Origin: Dyadobacter luticola
GTDB lineage: Bacteria > Bacteroidota > Bacteroidia > Cytophagales > Spirosomataceae
DNA: 64,000 bases
Reading direction: 5' to 3'
Assembly (NCBI RefSeq): GCF_005860805.1
Contig: NZ_VCEJ01000002.1
Coordinates: forward strand, 1,162,375-1,226,374
Shown here: piece by piece, positions 8,766-19,800 of the stretch
Layout of the letters: every line of letters starts with the position of its first letter
How positions within the stretch are numbered: the stretch's first letter is position 1
The notes under the pieces: model-generated
Seen by the model: only the letters and a program-made list of their open reading frames with translations
Told to the model about the DNA's origin: nothing
Databases searched by the model: none
Translations under genes and position numbers: made by a program

Positions 8766-9581
8766 TCAGACAGCTACGTGATTATCGCGCAATGCTTCGT
8801 TCAGGGACGTTTTAAGATCTGTGCTCGGCTTTCTCTTTCCGATAATCAAAGCGCAAGGCACATGGTAGGTACCGGCAGCAAATTCTTTCGGCAATGTTCC
8901 TGGGATCACTACGGAGTCTTCCGGCACGAAACCTTTGTATTCCACAGGCGTAGAGCCTGTAACATCAATGATTTTGGAGCTGCCCGTAATTGTCACACCA
9001 GCGCCTAGCACGGCTCTTTTCCCAATATGTGCGCCTTCCACGACGATACAGCGGGAGCCGATAAATGCACCATCTTCTACAATAACCGGCGAAGCCTGCA
9101 CGGGTTCCAGCACCCCGCCTATCCCTACGCCACCGCTCAGGTGAACATTCTTTCCGATCTGTGCGCAGCTACCTACAGTGGCCCAGGTATCAACCATGGT
9201 ACCTTCATCGATATATGCACCAATGTTTACATAAGATGGCATAAGCACAACACCCTTTGAAATGTATGCACCATACCTGGCTACGGCCGGCGGAACAACA
9301 CGCACGCCTAATTTGTCGTAGCCGGTTTTTAGTTTCATTTTATCATGGTATTCAAAAATCCCGACTTCGCTAACCTCCATCTGTTGAATTGGGAAATAAA
9401 GAATAATCGCTTTTTTTAGCGCTTCATTTACTTCCCAGGTGCCATCTTCTTTTGGCTCGGCAACTCTGATGCGTCCTTTATCGAGTTCTTCAACGATTTC
9501 CTTAATGTAAGTTCTGGCCGATTCCTCCTTTAAAAGTTCGCGGTTTGTCCAGTAGGATTCAATTTCTTGGGCAAATGTCAT
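8766..9581 (-). CDS. dapD: 2,3,4,5-tetrahydropyridine-2,6-dicarboxylate N-succinyltransferase
   Basis: A 271-residue protein, the usual length for DapD. It succinylates tetrahydrodipicolinate with succinyl-CoA in the lysine/diaminopimelate pathway, in the cytoplasm. The N-terminal helical part is followed by a left-handed parallel beta-helix of hexapeptide repeats, with hallmark runs such as MPSYVNIGAYIDEGTMVDTW, GVLEPVQASPVIVEDGAFIGSR and AVLGAGVTITGSSKIIDV. It is monocistronic, with its own terminator downstream. Because the succinylase branch is used, dapC and dapE should exist elsewhere in the genome. Confidence 0.95.
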   Translation of the reverse strand: MTFAQEIESYWTNRELLKEESARTYIKEIVEELDKGRIRVAEPKEDGTWEVNEALKKAIILYFPIQQMEVSEVGIFEYHDKMKLKTGYDKLGVRVVPPAVARYGAYISKGVVLMPSYVNIGAYIDEGTMVDTWATVGSCAQIGKNVHLSGGVGIGGVLEPVQASPVIVEDGAFIGSRCIVVEGAHIGKRAVLGAGVTITGSSKIIDVTGSTPVEYKGFVPEDSVVIPGTLPKEFAAGTYHVPCALIIGKRKPSTDLKTSLNEALRDNHVAV

Positions 9582-9947
9582 GTTTAAGTAAAGAGTTAAT
9601 GAAAATTATTTAATCCGTTCATTTACAGCTACTTACCTACCATTAAAATTATTTATTTTGAGCTGAATAAACCAAAATAAATACAGCATTATGGAATGAT
9701 AGGAGATACTGCTTTGTTATACAAATATAAGGAAAGGTCATTAGGAGTTCAGATAATTAAGGAAGTGAATCAACATACAAGTATGATCATAGATTTGCTA
9801 TCCTAATTAGTAAAATCCAGCATGGAAAAGTTTGAATTTTGCTAATTTCAATAGTAATCATAGTTGATTTGATTTTTAACCACCTCAACTTTTAATCCTC
9901 CCTGGCTTTTATTAATATTGCGGCAAATAATCAATCACAAAATAGAT
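9582..9947. other. divergent intergenic region dapD / gapA
   Basis: These 366 bases are AT-rich and carry the divergent promoters. A TATATTTG word on the minus strand (near 9723-9730) could serve dapD, and TAGATTTG at 9790-9797 on the plus strand could serve gapA. Neither has a good -33 partner. I see no RNA gene or open frame of note. Confidence 0.4.
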
Positions 9948-10961
9948 ATGTCTAACGTCAAAGTTGCAATCAATGGGTTTGGCCGCATCGGCCGCCTGGT
10001 TTACCGTCAGATCTATAACATGGAAGGCATCGATATCGTAGCCATCAATGATTTGACAAGTCCAAAAGTATTGGCACACCTACTTAAATACGATACTGCA
10101 CAGGGCCGTTTTGATGCTGACGTGAAATCAACAGAGAACTCAGTAGTCGTTAACGGAGAAAATATCATTATCTACGCACAGCGTGACCCATCACAAATTC
10201 CCTGGGCAGCGCACTATGTAGATGTTGTTTTGGAATGTACTGGCTTTTTTACCAGCCAGGAATCGGCAAGCGCACACATTAAGGCGGGTGCCAAAAAAGT
10301 GGTTATCTCCGCTCCTGCTACGGGTGACCTGAAAACAATCGTTTTCAATGTAAACCACAACATCCTGGACGGTTCTGAAACCATCATCAGCGGTGCATCT
10401 TGTACTACCAACTGTCTTGCTCCGATGGCGCAGGTTTTGGAAGAGCAATTCGGCATTGTAAATGGTTTGATGACCACCATCCACGCTTACACAAATGACC
10501 AGAATACACAGGATGCGCCACATCCAAAAGGTGATTTGAGAAGAGCGAGAGCTGCTGCTCAGAACATTGTACCTAACAGTACTGGTGCTGCAAAGGCGAT
10601 CGGTTTGGTTCTTCCTTCACTGAAAGGCAAACTGGACGGTTCTGCGCAACGTGTACCAACATTGACTGGTTCACTTACCGAAGTAACTGCAATCGTTTCT
10701 AAACAAACAACGGTTGAAGAAATCAACGCAGCGATGAAAGCAGCGGCAAACGAAAGCTTTGGCTACACCGAAGACGAAATTGTAAGCAGCGACATCATCG
10801 GTATCAACTACGGATCATTGTTTGACGCTACGCAAACACGTGTTCAGAAAGTGGGTGATTCTCAGCTGGTGAGAACTGTGGCTTGGTATGACAATGAAAT
10901 GTCTTACGTTTCACAGCTGGTAAGAACTGTTTACTACTTCGCTGGATTGATCAACAAGTAG
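9948..10961 (+). CDS. gap: type I glyceraldehyde-3-phosphate dehydrogenase
   Basis: I take the ATG at 9948 ([15 protein letters not shown]) as the start, since the Rossmann motif NGFGRIGR begins there as in all GAPDHs. This gives 337 residues. The catalytic Cys lies in [12 protein letters not shown] and the catalytic His in the [11 protein letters not shown] region. The C-terminal WYDNEMSY is invariant in the family. The enzyme oxidises glyceraldehyde-3-phosphate to 1,3-bisphosphoglycerate in glycolysis and the reverse in gluconeogenesis. It is transcribed alone, ending in a strong terminator at 10981-11015. The codon choice looks biased towards a few preferred codons, as expected for a highly expressed gene. 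Confidence 0.97.
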   Translation: MSNVKVAINGFGRIGRLVYRQIYNMEGIDIVAINDLTSPKVLAHLLKYDTAQGRFDADVKSTENSVVVNGENIIIYAQRDPSQIPWAAHYVDVVLECTGFFTSQESASAHIKAGAKKVVISAPATGDLKTIVFNVNHNILDGSETIISGASCTTNCLAPMAQVLEEQFGIVNGLMTTIHAYTNDQNTQDAPHPKGDLRRARAAAQNIVPNSTGAAKAIGLVLPSLKGKLDGSAQRVPTLTGSLTEVTAIVSKQTTVEEINAAMKAAANESFGYTEDEIVSSDIIGINYGSLFDATQTRVQKVGDSQLVRTVAWYDNEMSYVSQLVRTVYYFAGLINK

Positions 10962-10980
10962 TCTGAATTTTCAGATAGGC

Positions 10981-11015
10981 AAAAGGGGTTCCATATAGTT
11001 GGAACCCCTTTTTTT
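10981..11015 (+). terminator. strong rho-independent terminator of gap, partly bidirectional
   Basis: GGGGTTCCA (10985-10993) and TGGAACCCC (11000-11008) form a 9-bp stem around a 6-base loop, extended by AAAA/TTTT, and are followed by seven T. The trmB stop abuts it on the other strand, so it probably serves both convergent genes. Confidence 0.9.
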
Positions 11016-11016
11016 G

Positions 11017-11676
11017 TTAAAGCAGTTTAGCCTTAATGTATTTGATCGAATAACCTTTCGCGGTGAAAATGGTTTCGTAATGGGTTTTCACACCGTAATG
11101 TTCTTCTATCAAAGGCGACTGGTAAAGATTATCCGTGTGATCCAGAATTTCAAAATGCGCGGTCTGGGCAATGCTGTCCAGTGTATAATCGTAAAGAAAA
11201 TCGCTGTCCGTTTTTAAATGAAAGAGGCCGTCACGTTTCAGAAAACCTGCATATTGTGATAAGAACTTTGCATTTGTAAGTCGCCTGATCTCGTCCCGGT
11301 CACGGACTTGCGGGTCAGGATGGACCAGCCAGATCTCACTTAACTCATTCTCTGCAAAAAATTCATCCGCATATTGGATCCCTCCTCTCAGGAAAGCCAC
11401 GTTGAGGAGCTTCTCAGCTGAGGCTACTGCGCTTCCCCGGGCAATCCGATCGCCTTTGATGTCCATCCCGATGAAGTTCTTATCCGGAAATTTCTGTCCG
11501 AGTCCTATGGTATATTCGCCTTTTCCGCAGGCCAATTCTACGACAATCGGGTTCTCGTTATTAAAGTAAAGCTTGTTCCAATTCCCCTTAATTTCGGTAT
11601 AAAGCGGCTTGCCGGCCTGGATTATATTTTCCGCAGTTTCGTTAAACTGATAATACTCTTTTTTTCTCCTTGTCAT
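11017..11676 (-). CDS. trmB: tRNA (guanine-N7-)-methyltransferase
   Basis: A 219-residue SAM-dependent methyltransferase that makes m7G46 in the tRNA variable loop. The N-terminal RRKKEYYQFNETAENI precedes motif I VVELACGKGEYTIGLG, the acidic post-I strand FIGMDIKGDR and the family signature IWLVHPDPQVRDRDEIRRLT. The last differs from the FPDPWPKKRHHKRR form of E. coli but resembles other Bacteroidota TrmB. It is the last gene of a likely tonB-folC-trmB unit, 8 bases after folC. Confidence 0.92.
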   Translation of the reverse strand: MTRRKKEYYQFNETAENIIQAGKPLYTEIKGNWNKLYFNNENPIVVELACGKGEYTIGLGQKFPDKNFIGMDIKGDRIARGSAVASAEKLLNVAFLRGGIQYADEFFAENELSEIWLVHPDPQVRDRDEIRRLTNAKFLSQYAGFLKRDGLFHLKTDSDFLYDYTLDSIAQTAHFEILDHTDNLYQSPLIEEHYGVKTHYETIFTAKGYSIKYIKAKLL

Positions 11677-11684
11677 TCTTGTGC

Positions 11685-12986
11685 TTATAATTGATCGATG
11701 TCGGCGACCACGAAGGTACTTCCGCCGACGTAAATGGCATCTTCCGGACCCGAATCCGAAATGGCCGCCTGAAGGGCTTCATTTACATTCCCGAAAACCT
11801 GTCCAGCCAAACCAACAGAAAGTGCCTTATCACGCAGATCTGACGCATTTAAAGCCCGGACATTGCCTGGCTGACAGAAATAATAAATTCCTTCTTTCGG
11901 AAAAAGTTGAAGCATGCCCGTAATATCCTTGTCTCCGACGAAGCCTACCACAAATCGTTTAACCTGATTCGGCAGATCATTAAATTGCTCCATCGCGATG
12001 GTCAGTCCTGCGACATTATGCGCTGTGTCGCAATAAATCAGCGGTTTTAAACCCAGCTGCTGCCAGCGACCTTTTAAGCCAGTCAGCGCCACTACAGAAG
12101 CGAGGGCACTTTGTATACTTGGCCGGGAAATGTTCCAGCCCTGGGTATTCAGTACTTCAACCGCTGCGAGAACACCACCCAGATTTTTTAGCTGGTAAGA
12201 TCCGGCCAGATCGAGCGCCAGGTTTTCCCAAATTGATTCTTTGGAAAGTTTATCGATTACCTGAACGAGCATTTTGCCCACACTCATGCCGGTTTTTATG
12301 ATATCAAATCTTTCTGAGCCGAAAGTAATCGGCGCATTGAGCGACTTGGCTTTTTCAAGCATTACCTCTGCAATCGCGGTTTCCTGCAACTCACTTACTA
12401 CAACCGGAACCGAATCTTTAATGATCCCGGCCTTTTCTCCGGCAATTTCCGGCAATGTTTCACCTAAAAATTGCGTGTGATCCAGACTAATGTTTGTGAT
12501 GACCGAAATAGCTGGCGTAATAATATTTGTTGAGTCCAATCTCCCGCCCATACCTACCTCAATCACCGCTACATCAACATGAGCCTCTGCGAAGTAAGCA
12601 AAAGCCATTGCAACGGTCACCTCAAAGAATGAAGGATTCAATCTATCAATGTTAGATTGCTGAGAGGCAGTAAAGTCGATAATAAACTGCTCGTTAATAT
12701 CGTTACCGTTAACCCTTATACGTTCCCTGAAATCCTTTAAATGTGGCGAAGTATATAACCCGACTTTATACCCTGATTGCTGTAAAATAGCAGCCAGCAT
12801 GTGGGATGTGCTTCCTTTCCCGTTGGTTCCGGCAACATGTATGGTAGGGTATTTATCCTGGGGATCCCCAAGAGATTTACACAACTCCCGGGTAGTATGA
12901 AGGCCCGGCTTGAAAGCCCGGGCCCCTATATGCTGAAAAACGGGTAATCTGGCGAAAAGATAGTCGATCGTTTCCTGGTAATTCAT
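11685..12986 (-). CDS. folC: bifunctional folylpolyglutamate synthase / dihydrofolate synthase
   Basis: A 433-residue Mur-ligase-family protein. It adds L-glutamate to dihydropteroate and then to reduced folates, using ATP. The P-loop is AGTNGKGSTSHMLA (about residues 50-63). GMGGRLDSTNIITP and NISLDHTQFLGETLPEIAGEKAGI are the central FolC signatures, and the C-terminal Mur-ligase domain contains IYCDTAHNVAG. It starts 5 bases after the TonB-like gene and precedes trmB by 8 bases, so all three are probably one transcript. Confidence 0.94.
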   Translation of the reverse strand: MNYQETIDYLFARLPVFQHIGARAFKPGLHTTRELCKSLGDPQDKYPTIHVAGTNGKGSTSHMLAAILQQSGYKVGLYTSPHLKDFRERIRVNGNDINEQFIIDFTASQQSNIDRLNPSFFEVTVAMAFAYFAEAHVDVAVIEVGMGGRLDSTNIITPAISVITNISLDHTQFLGETLPEIAGEKAGIIKDSVPVVVSELQETAIAEVMLEKAKSLNAPITFGSERFDIIKTGMSVGKMLVQVIDKLSKESIWENLALDLAGSYQLKNLGGVLAAVEVLNTQGWNISRPSIQSALASVVALTGLKGRWQQLGLKPLIYCDTAHNVAGLTIAMEQFNDLPNQVKRFVVGFVGDKDITGMLQLFPKEGIYYFCQPGNVRALNASDLRDKALSVGLAGQVFGNVNEALQAAISDSGPEDAIYVGGSTFVVADIDQL

Positions 12987-12991
12987 TCCTG

Positions 12992-13918
12992 TTACCGAGA
13001 GCGTATTTTAAAGGTAATTGTTCCGATGGATTCGTCAGGAACATTAGATGATTTTGGTATGAAAGTCAGATCGCGGACGGCACTTTTGTATTTGTTTACC
13101 ACTGCATAATCCGTCACTGTTGTGCTCTGCGTCACAACGCTCTTTACCCGACCGTTTTTATCTACGGTTATTTTAAAAGTAATGTCCCCGGTAGCATCTG
13201 AATTGTCATCCACAACCGGTCGTCTCGACCAGCTCCAACCCGACAAGCTCAAACCTACTGCTGTACCTCCGCCGCCGCCTTCGCCTTTATAAGTCTTTGC
13301 GAACAAGCTACCGGTTTTAGAACCCTTATCTCCCACTCCTTCGGCGTCGTCACCATTGTTATTACCGCCAACACCTGTTTGCGTCCCGTTGGTACCATTA
13401 CTGCCTGATTTGCTTCCGGAAGATTTAGAAAACAAAGCATCTTTATTAATCGCTTTTTCAACAACCGGCTTGGCCACCGGAGCAGAAGCATTTTCAGAAC
13501 CACTCGATTTCTTGACGTCCGTTTTCTCAGGTGCTTCCACCGGACTTTCGGCCTTCGTAGTGATCACCGGCTTTTCTGCAACGGTTTTTGTAGGTTTTGG
13601 AGATTCGATTTTTGGAGGAGTTGGCGGCGTTGGTTTTGGTGTAGAAACCGATTTAACCTTCTTTACCTCGTCCGCATCGGCCTTCATGTTTTGGGCTACC
13701 TTGCTATCATTGGGCTTGTTGAATGTCTGAATATCGCCCTTACCTACCTTGCTCGTACCGTAATTCACTTCAACAAACAACTCCATCGGCGCCACTTTTG
13801 GAAGCGAACTATTCAAGCGGATAAAGAAAAACAGGCCGAGCATAGCAATTGTGATCCCGAAGGACCATGCCCAGGATATTGCAATTCTTTGTCGATCTTC
13901 TGCCTGTAATGTGATCAT
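12992..13918 (-). CDS. TonB-family energy transducer-like protein
   Basis: A 308-residue protein with one N-terminal membrane segment (about residues 13-34, ISWAWSFGITIAMLGLFFFI), a Pro/Lys/Thr-rich periplasmic spacer (about 85-150), a Gly/Ser/Asn-rich stretch (about 165-220) and a C-terminal TonB-like fold (GDITFKITVDKNGRVKSVVT to FIPKSSNVPDESIGTITFKI). TonB proteins pass proton motive force from ExbBD to outer-membrane receptors. The C-terminal pattern is that of the TonB/TolA-like proteins which follow exbB-exbD in Bacteroidota, but no exbB or exbD is in this window. It lies upstream of folC in the same operon and 81 bases after the HU/SPOR gene. The TonB role is therefore probable, not proven. 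Confidence 0.78.
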   Translation of the reverse strand: MITLQAEDRQRIAISWAWSFGITIAMLGLFFFIRLNSSLPKVAPMELFVEVNYGTSKVGKGDIQTFNKPNDSKVAQNMKADADEVKKVKSVSTPKPTPPTPPKIESPKPTKTVAEKPVITTKAESPVEAPEKTDVKKSSGSENASAPVAKPVVEKAINKDALFSKSSGSKSGSNGTNGTQTGVGGNNNGDDAEGVGDKGSKTGSLFAKTYKGEGGGGGTAVGLSLSGWSWSRRPVVDDNSDATGDITFKITVDKNGRVKSVVTQSTTVTDYAVVNKYKSAVRDLTFIPKSSNVPDESIGTITFKIRSR

Positions 13919-13999
13919 TGATGTCGGTGATTTCTTTCGAAAACGTAAATTTAAAAAAATTCGTATGTAATGAAAAAGGAGCCCTAAGCTCCCATTTCC

Positions 14000-15073
14000 C
14001 TATTTTCTGTAAGCTTTATTCTTAAAAACCCAGCCTTCTTCGCCAATCACTTGTTTGAGTTTCGCCGATGAGCGGTAGGCATCCGTCTCGTTGTCATATC
14101 CGCCGATGGAGACCTTTACCTTTTTACTGTACCGGGTTGCAGGCAAAATGGCGGCGTTTTCAAAACCTTTTCCTTTTAATTCTGTTAATAAAACATTCGC
14201 CTGCTTTGGGCCTTTGAATGCGCCTGCTATCACGTAAAACCTGGAATCAGCGCTTTTGGAAGTGATTACCGGGGTAGCTGGCGCGACAGACGAATCTACT
14301 GGTGCAGCTGCTGCTGGCAAAGCTTTAGCGGCCGAGTCTACCGAAGCGATCTTCGCAGGAGCCGGCGCTTCCTCCTTTACTTCCACAACCTCTTCAACCG
14401 GTGTTGACTCGACTTCCGTAGCTGGTTTTGAAGCGAAAAGCTCGGTAAATGGATTTAATGTACTTCTGATTTCGCTATTCGAAGAATTGACCAGGAAAAA
14501 GCTGATACCGCAAAGCAAGCCAGTAATCACCGCAGCGGCAGCCCATCCGAGCCAGCGTCTTGGTTTTACTTTCTCTTCACCCAACTCAATTACTTCAACG
14601 TCACTATCATTTACAAAACTTCCAGCCGATGAATTAGCAGATACCAGCTCGCGGTTCAGCGCTTTTACCTGCACTTTTTCAAAACCAAACCACTCGTCTT
14701 TGAAGTACTTACCAGTGTTAGGTTCAAAAACCAGCTTGCCTTCCACGTTTTTATGAAACTCCCCAATCCCTGCAATGCTGGCTTTTCCACTAGATTCTAA
14801 CGCAGCACGCAGCTTTTCGGTGTAAGACCTCACATATTCAACCGCTTCAATGTGCGGCCACTTTTCTTCTCTTGAAATATAGTTTGCCAGCAGCCCGTCA
14901 TCCAGTTTGAGATACTCATTAAACGCCAGCTTTTTCGCCGGCGGCATAAAGAAACCCGACGAGGTGTCGAAAGAGGCCGGAACCTGGTGCGACAGCAAAG
15001 CCCCAAAGCCGGGAATGATCACGAATTCATATTCGCCGATGAGTTTTCGGATGACGGTTTCGACTGCTATCAT
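14000..15073 (-). CDS. HU-CCDC81 and SPOR domain membrane protein
   Basis: A 357-residue protein with three parts. The N-terminal 140 residues (ETVIRKLIGEYEFVIIPGFGALLSH and FNEYLKLDDGLLANYIS) match the two tandem HU-like domains known as HU-CCDC81 in Bacteroidota. One membrane segment follows (about residues 174-195, WLGWAAAAVITGLLCGISFF). The periplasmic part is an Ala/Pro/Glu/Val-rich spacer ending in a SPOR domain (about 278-353, RFYVIAGAFKGPKQANVLL onwards). SPOR domains bind denuded septal peptidoglycan. HU-like domains bind DNA or act as structural modules, so the protein could join chromosome or cytoplasmic structures to the division site. It shares an operon with a TPR protein and a beta-barrel protein. 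The topology assignment is inferred. Confidence 0.88.
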   Translation of the reverse strand: MIAVETVIRKLIGEYEFVIIPGFGALLSHQVPASFDTSSGFFMPPAKKLAFNEYLKLDDGLLANYISREEKWPHIEAVEYVRSYTEKLRAALESSGKASIAGIGEFHKNVEGKLVFEPNTGKYFKDEWFGFEKVQVKALNRELVSANSSAGSFVNDSDVEVIELGEEKVKPRRWLGWAAAAVITGLLCGISFFLVNSSNSEIRSTLNPFTELFASKPATEVESTPVEEVVEVKEEAPAPAKIASVDSAAKALPAAAAPVDSSVAPATPVITSKSADSRFYVIAGAFKGPKQANVLLTELKGKGFENAAILPATRYSKKVKVSIGGYDNETDAYRSSAKLKQVIGEEGWVFKNKAYRK

Positions 15074-15103
15074 GAATCATTTTTTGGAGTTAACTGAGCG
15101 AAG

Positions 15104-16774
15104 TTAAAAAGAAAACGATAATCCTCCAATAAAGTTAAGCCCCTGCTGCGGGTAGTACTGGTAGCGCTGATACTGTTTTCCAAGCACATTGTTGATCGAT
15201 ACAAAGGCCGAGAAGTTCCTGGTTAACAAGTAGTCAATCTTCAAATTCAGGTCAGCAATCACCGGCAATTTCGTCACGACACCCGACTGAAAATTCTTCG
15301 CTTTTATGCCTCTTAAAACATAAAAATCTGTTGTGATAAACAGCTTTTTGCTGATCGTAAGCGCATTGAACCAGTTAATAGTTAAGTCGGGACGGTGCCA
15401 GGCCTCCTCTGTATTATCCATCGAATAATCGAAGAAATTAGCCTTCAAAGACGTCTTGAAAAGATCATTATAGTTATAGCCAACTTGCGCTGAAATGGTC
15501 ATCACCTTGGTTTTTCCTGAATCGTAAATCACAGAAAAACGGGATGTATCTGCCAAAGAATTGTTGAAGTTGTAAAAATTGCGGTACATCGTGTACGCCA
15601 ATTTTCCTTCATAGTTGAAGCCGCTCGTTGTTTCACCTTTTACTCCTCCGCTAAACTCAGCTGTTTTTTCTGTATTGGCAATTAGCACGTTAGGCCCCAG
15701 CCATTGATTTTCACTCAACATACTTCTCAATGTATTCCGGACGATATCACCGTTCCATCCAGCAAAAATATGGAGACCAGTAAAAGGCGTAACGTCCAGG
15801 TTCACTGCCGGGAAAGCCTTGGTTTTATTGATATCCAGTTCGCTGTCGGTTTCATTCACGACATTAATGCCGGCTGATACTGTGAATGCTTCATCTGCAT
15901 ACTTGAATGTTGGTCTCACCCGGAAAAGGTTACGGTTGTAAGTCAGGCGATCCACACGTTGGGAGACAAATGCATCCGCATCAAGCAGCGCGTAAAACTT
16001 TTCAGAAATTGGCACGGAAGCCATCAACTTTGTTCCCCAGTCAATTTCCGAGGCGCTATACCTATCCTTAACAGTGTTAAGGCTTGTTTTAACGGAGTAA
16101 TCGACCAAAACAGAAGCGTCCGTATTCTCGAAACCGAGGTTTACTCCGAACTGATTAATGGTCTGGCGGATCGTGTCGCGGTCAACATTGATCCCTTCCG
16201 GCTGCGGCTTGTAACCATAGAAGTAGTAGTTTTTGCGGTCATAACCAAAGTCAGCCTCCACCTTGTATTTGCTGCGAATGTATTTCCCGCCAATCTTGAT
16301 GTTGGTACCCGCATTCGCCGAGTTCTTACCATCCACCGGGCCATTTGCTGCAGAAAGATGCTTTAACTGAGCAGTGAAAGCCAGATCTTCCGACGGCCGT
16401 CCGCCGACAAACAACTCTCCCAGGAGGCGGCCATAATTACCTCCACCAAGCTTTACATAGTTATTCAAAACGTCCGGCTTTGCTTCTCTTTCTTTTTCAT
16501 CCGAAGAAACGCCGACGGACGGGGTAAGTTTTGGCGATGAAATGTTGATCTGCGGATCGATGATTTCGTAGTTAACCTTCTTCTTGCCAGTCTCTCCCTG
16601 TACGGGTTGTACTTTATCAAAAACCCGGTTGGCCGGGGCAAATTCAATGCTCTTTTCCTTGACGATCTCGTAGGTCTGGCTTTCGATCTCGCCTTTTTGC
16701 GCAAGCACAAGCTGAGAGGAAAAACCAAGTGTCATTAAAAGCAACGAAATACGCTTTGTGTTGGAATTTATCAT
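15104..16774 (-). CDS. TonB-receptor-like outer-membrane beta-barrel without plug
   Basis: A 556-residue protein with a signal peptide (ends LVLAQ) and a short polar segment, then repeated amphipathic strands ending in a C-terminal Phe (NFIGGLSFSF). The last 60 residues (LKIDYLLTRNFSAFVSINNVLGKQYQRYQYYPQQG) resemble the last strands of TonB-dependent receptors. There is no plug domain, TonB box or carboxypeptidase-like domain, and the length is about half that of a receptor. It is probably an outer-membrane barrel with a structural or export role. Its position between a TPR protein and an HU/SPOR protein, in one operon, suggests a trans-envelope assembly. Confidence 0.75.
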   Translation of the reverse strand: MINSNTKRISLLLMTLGFSSQLVLAQKGEIESQTYEIVKEKSIEFAPANRVFDKVQPVQGETGKKKVNYEIIDPQINISSPKLTPSVGVSSDEKEREAKPDVLNNYVKLGGGNYGRLLGELFVGGRPSEDLAFTAQLKHLSAANGPVDGKNSANAGTNIKIGGKYIRSKYKVEADFGYDRKNYYFYGYKPQPEGINVDRDTIRQTINQFGVNLGFENTDASVLVDYSVKTSLNTVKDRYSASEIDWGTKLMASVPISEKFYALLDADAFVSQRVDRLTYNRNLFRVRPTFKYADEAFTVSAGINVVNETDSELDINKTKAFPAVNLDVTPFTGLHIFAGWNGDIVRNTLRSMLSENQWLGPNVLIANTEKTAEFSGGVKGETTSGFNYEGKLAYTMYRNFYNFNNSLADTSRFSVIYDSGKTKVMTISAQVGYNYNDLFKTSLKANFFDYSMDNTEEAWHRPDLTINWFNALTISKKLFITTDFYVLRGIKAKNFQSGVVTKLPVIADLNLKIDYLLTRNFSAFVSINNVLGKQYQRYQYYPQQGLNFIGGLSFSF

Positions 16775-16811
16775 GGGTTACAAGATTTTCTGTCTACCTG
16801 GAACGGGGTGA

Positions 16812-19800
16812 TTATTTCAATTTTTCAATTTGCGTGAGCTTTTCCTTAGCCAGCTCCACTGCCTCTTTATCATCAGAATTTTCGATGATCGAGTTTAATG
16901 TTGCCTTCGCCTGGCCCACTTCATTCATACCGACATATACATCTGCCAGCAAAATGAACGAGCGTGCGCGCCAGTAATCGTAGCCCTCAAAGTTTTTGCC
17001 CATTTCGATAATGGCCGTTTCGGCTTCCTTATACTTTTTCTCTTTGTTGAGTATCATCGCCGACCAGTAGCTGGCTTCCGCCCCAAATTCGTCTTTCGAT
17101 GAGCTCATGACCTTCTTAAATTCCTCGGCCGCTTTTTTCAAATCACCTTTTTCGTAAGGAACCTTGCCCATATACAGCTGCGCTTTACCCACGCCACCCG
17201 GTACTACATTACCTACATTCACGACTTCCTTCGCATAATAAAGCGTCGAATCGTAGCTTTTCAAGGTATAGTAAGTGTCCATCAAACCAATCCATGCCTG
17301 CGTCTGCTCCTTTTTGCTTTCAGAATTTCTAAGCAAAACCCGGAAGTTGGTCACGGCATTGTTAAAGTTACCGCGACCTATTTCAAGCTCGGCCGATCTT
17401 TGCGCGGATGCTGCCACGAATGTTGACCGGTTTTCCTGAACCACTTTACTGTAAGCCTGCAATGCTTCATTCACTTTACCCAGCTTGTCATAGGAAGAAG
17501 CAATGAAGTAATGTGCATCGTACTGGTGTTTGCTGGCCGGGTAGCTGCTTAGGAATTGTTGCAGCGAATTGATCGCGTTTTCATATTTCTCCGCATAATA
17601 TAGGTTGCGAACATTGTCGAATTCCACCTCTTCCAATTTTTCATTGCCAGGATTGTTTTTCCTGACCACACCCAGCACCTGCGTAAATTCTTCCGGACGT
17701 CCCACGGCTGTGTAACTTTCCTGGATACCTTCCAGCGCGCTGCTCGCGGACGGTGAATCCGGATAGTCCGTCAGGATTCTCCGAAAATCGACGATTGCCT
17801 GCTCATACACCTGCAAGTTGTAATAAGACTGCGCGCGGCGGAGCAATGCTGCAGGAATAATCGTGCTCTTAGGTTTTTCATTGATCATGCGGGTGAAACC
17901 TTTCACAGCCGCAGAATAACTCTGGTTTTGGAAATCGATATCCGCTAACTGGAAATAGGCATCGTCCAGGTAGCGTGACTGAGGATACTGACTGATCAGC
18001 TGCTCGAACTGCTTGCGCGCTTCCGGCTCACGGTTCATATACACATAAGCCCGAGCTTTCTGAAACAATGCGTAATCCTTGTCAACCTTTCCTTTGGCAG
18101 CAACCTGCTCGTAAGTCCTGATCGCTTCATTGTAATTTTTGGCAGCGAGATAGCAGTCCGCGAGACGCGAGTAGGCATCTTCGATCATTTGCGCATCCAT
18201 GCCTTCAATGTTGTTGGTAAACTCTTTGAAGTAAGGCAGCGCCTGCGCATATTTCTTTTGATTGTAATAAATGTATCCCAAAGCGTAAAGGCTCTTTCTT
18301 CCATATAAACCCGATTTTCCATTTTTAGAAATCTGGGTGTAAAGTGCAGCCGCTTCATCAACACGCTTCAAACCATACGTTGCCTCCGCTTTATAGAATG
18401 CCGCAGAGTTGCTGATTTCAGGATCGATCGGAAATTTCAAAGATTTGTCGAACATGGCGATTGCCTGATCGTACCGCTCCTGATTAAAATCCGTCACACC
18501 CTGATTGAAAGTCAACCGCTGGTAGGTACCATTGATTTTAGCATTGCGTGTTTTCAGGCCTTCAATGTATTTGATGGCAGTGGAACTGTTGCTAGAACTC
18601 GCATATCCTTCTGCTACTAATTCTGTCGCTTCCTCCGTATGCTTACTCTGCGGATACTTCGCCATGAAGTTAGTAAACTCTTTTACCGCCTCTGCATTAT
18701 TCCCGGTTTTCAACTGGACTTTCGCGTGGTTGTAGGAAGCTTCCTCCTGCACAGTAGTATTGAAATCCAACCGTGCTGCATTATCGAAGGATGTTAAAGC
18801 ATTGCTTAAATTATTCGTCTTTAAGTAGCTGACACCCAACAAGTAAGAGGCGTACTGCGAAACAGAATCCTTGCCCGATCCAACTGGTTTTAGCTCCTTA
18901 ATTGTACCTTCAAAATTGCCTGTCCGGAATTGTGAATGTCCGTAATGTAAAGCAACAGATGGAGGAACAGTGCCTGGTCTCATTCGCTTATAGCGCTCGT
19001 AAGCTTTCACAGCACCTGCATAATCACCTTTTTCGTAGTATACTTCTGCCACATATAAAGCCACGTCATCCAGTTTAGTATTGCCCCGCTGCTGCGTGAG
19101 GATCTTTTCACCATATTGGAGCAGCTCATCATATTTCTTCAATTGATACAAGGAAGAAATAATCCAGTTAGGCGCTTCATTTTTATAGAAAGGATGGTCT
19201 TCAATGCGCTTGAAATCCTCGTACGCAGCGTCAAAATTGTTTTTCTGATAATTGATAACCCCGGCATAAAATGAAGCATCGCCGGCATTTGCGAAGGACG
19301 CTTCTGTTTTAACCTGGTTAAATAATGGGAGTGCCAAATCTGGCTGTTTCGTATTATAATAAGACATCGCCAGCTGGTAGGTACTTTCTGCCGTACCATT
19401 CACCTGAACTGCTTTTTCAAGATATGTGATGGCTTTTTCGTAGTTACCGGCTTCGTAGTAGTAGCGGCCCAGATCACCGTAAATTTGCTGTGCTTTGGGG
19501 TGCTCAGCGTGGTTTTTCACAAAGCGGTCGACCTGCACTTCAGCCTCCGGATAGTTGAGATATAAGCCTGTGACGGCTACATAATATTCGGCCGTGACCT
19601 TGTTGTAATCGCTGGTGCTGAGCAACTTGTCCTGGGTATTGAGAAACTCGCCAAACTCCTGCCGCGCGGCGACAAAATTGGACTTCTCATAATATTCCAG
19701 ACCATTTCGAAAGTGGGCCTCCGGCTCGGTAATGCTTAATGTATTCTGAGCCATAACGGAAGACGCGCCAACATATAAAAGCATTCCGAACGTAGTGGTG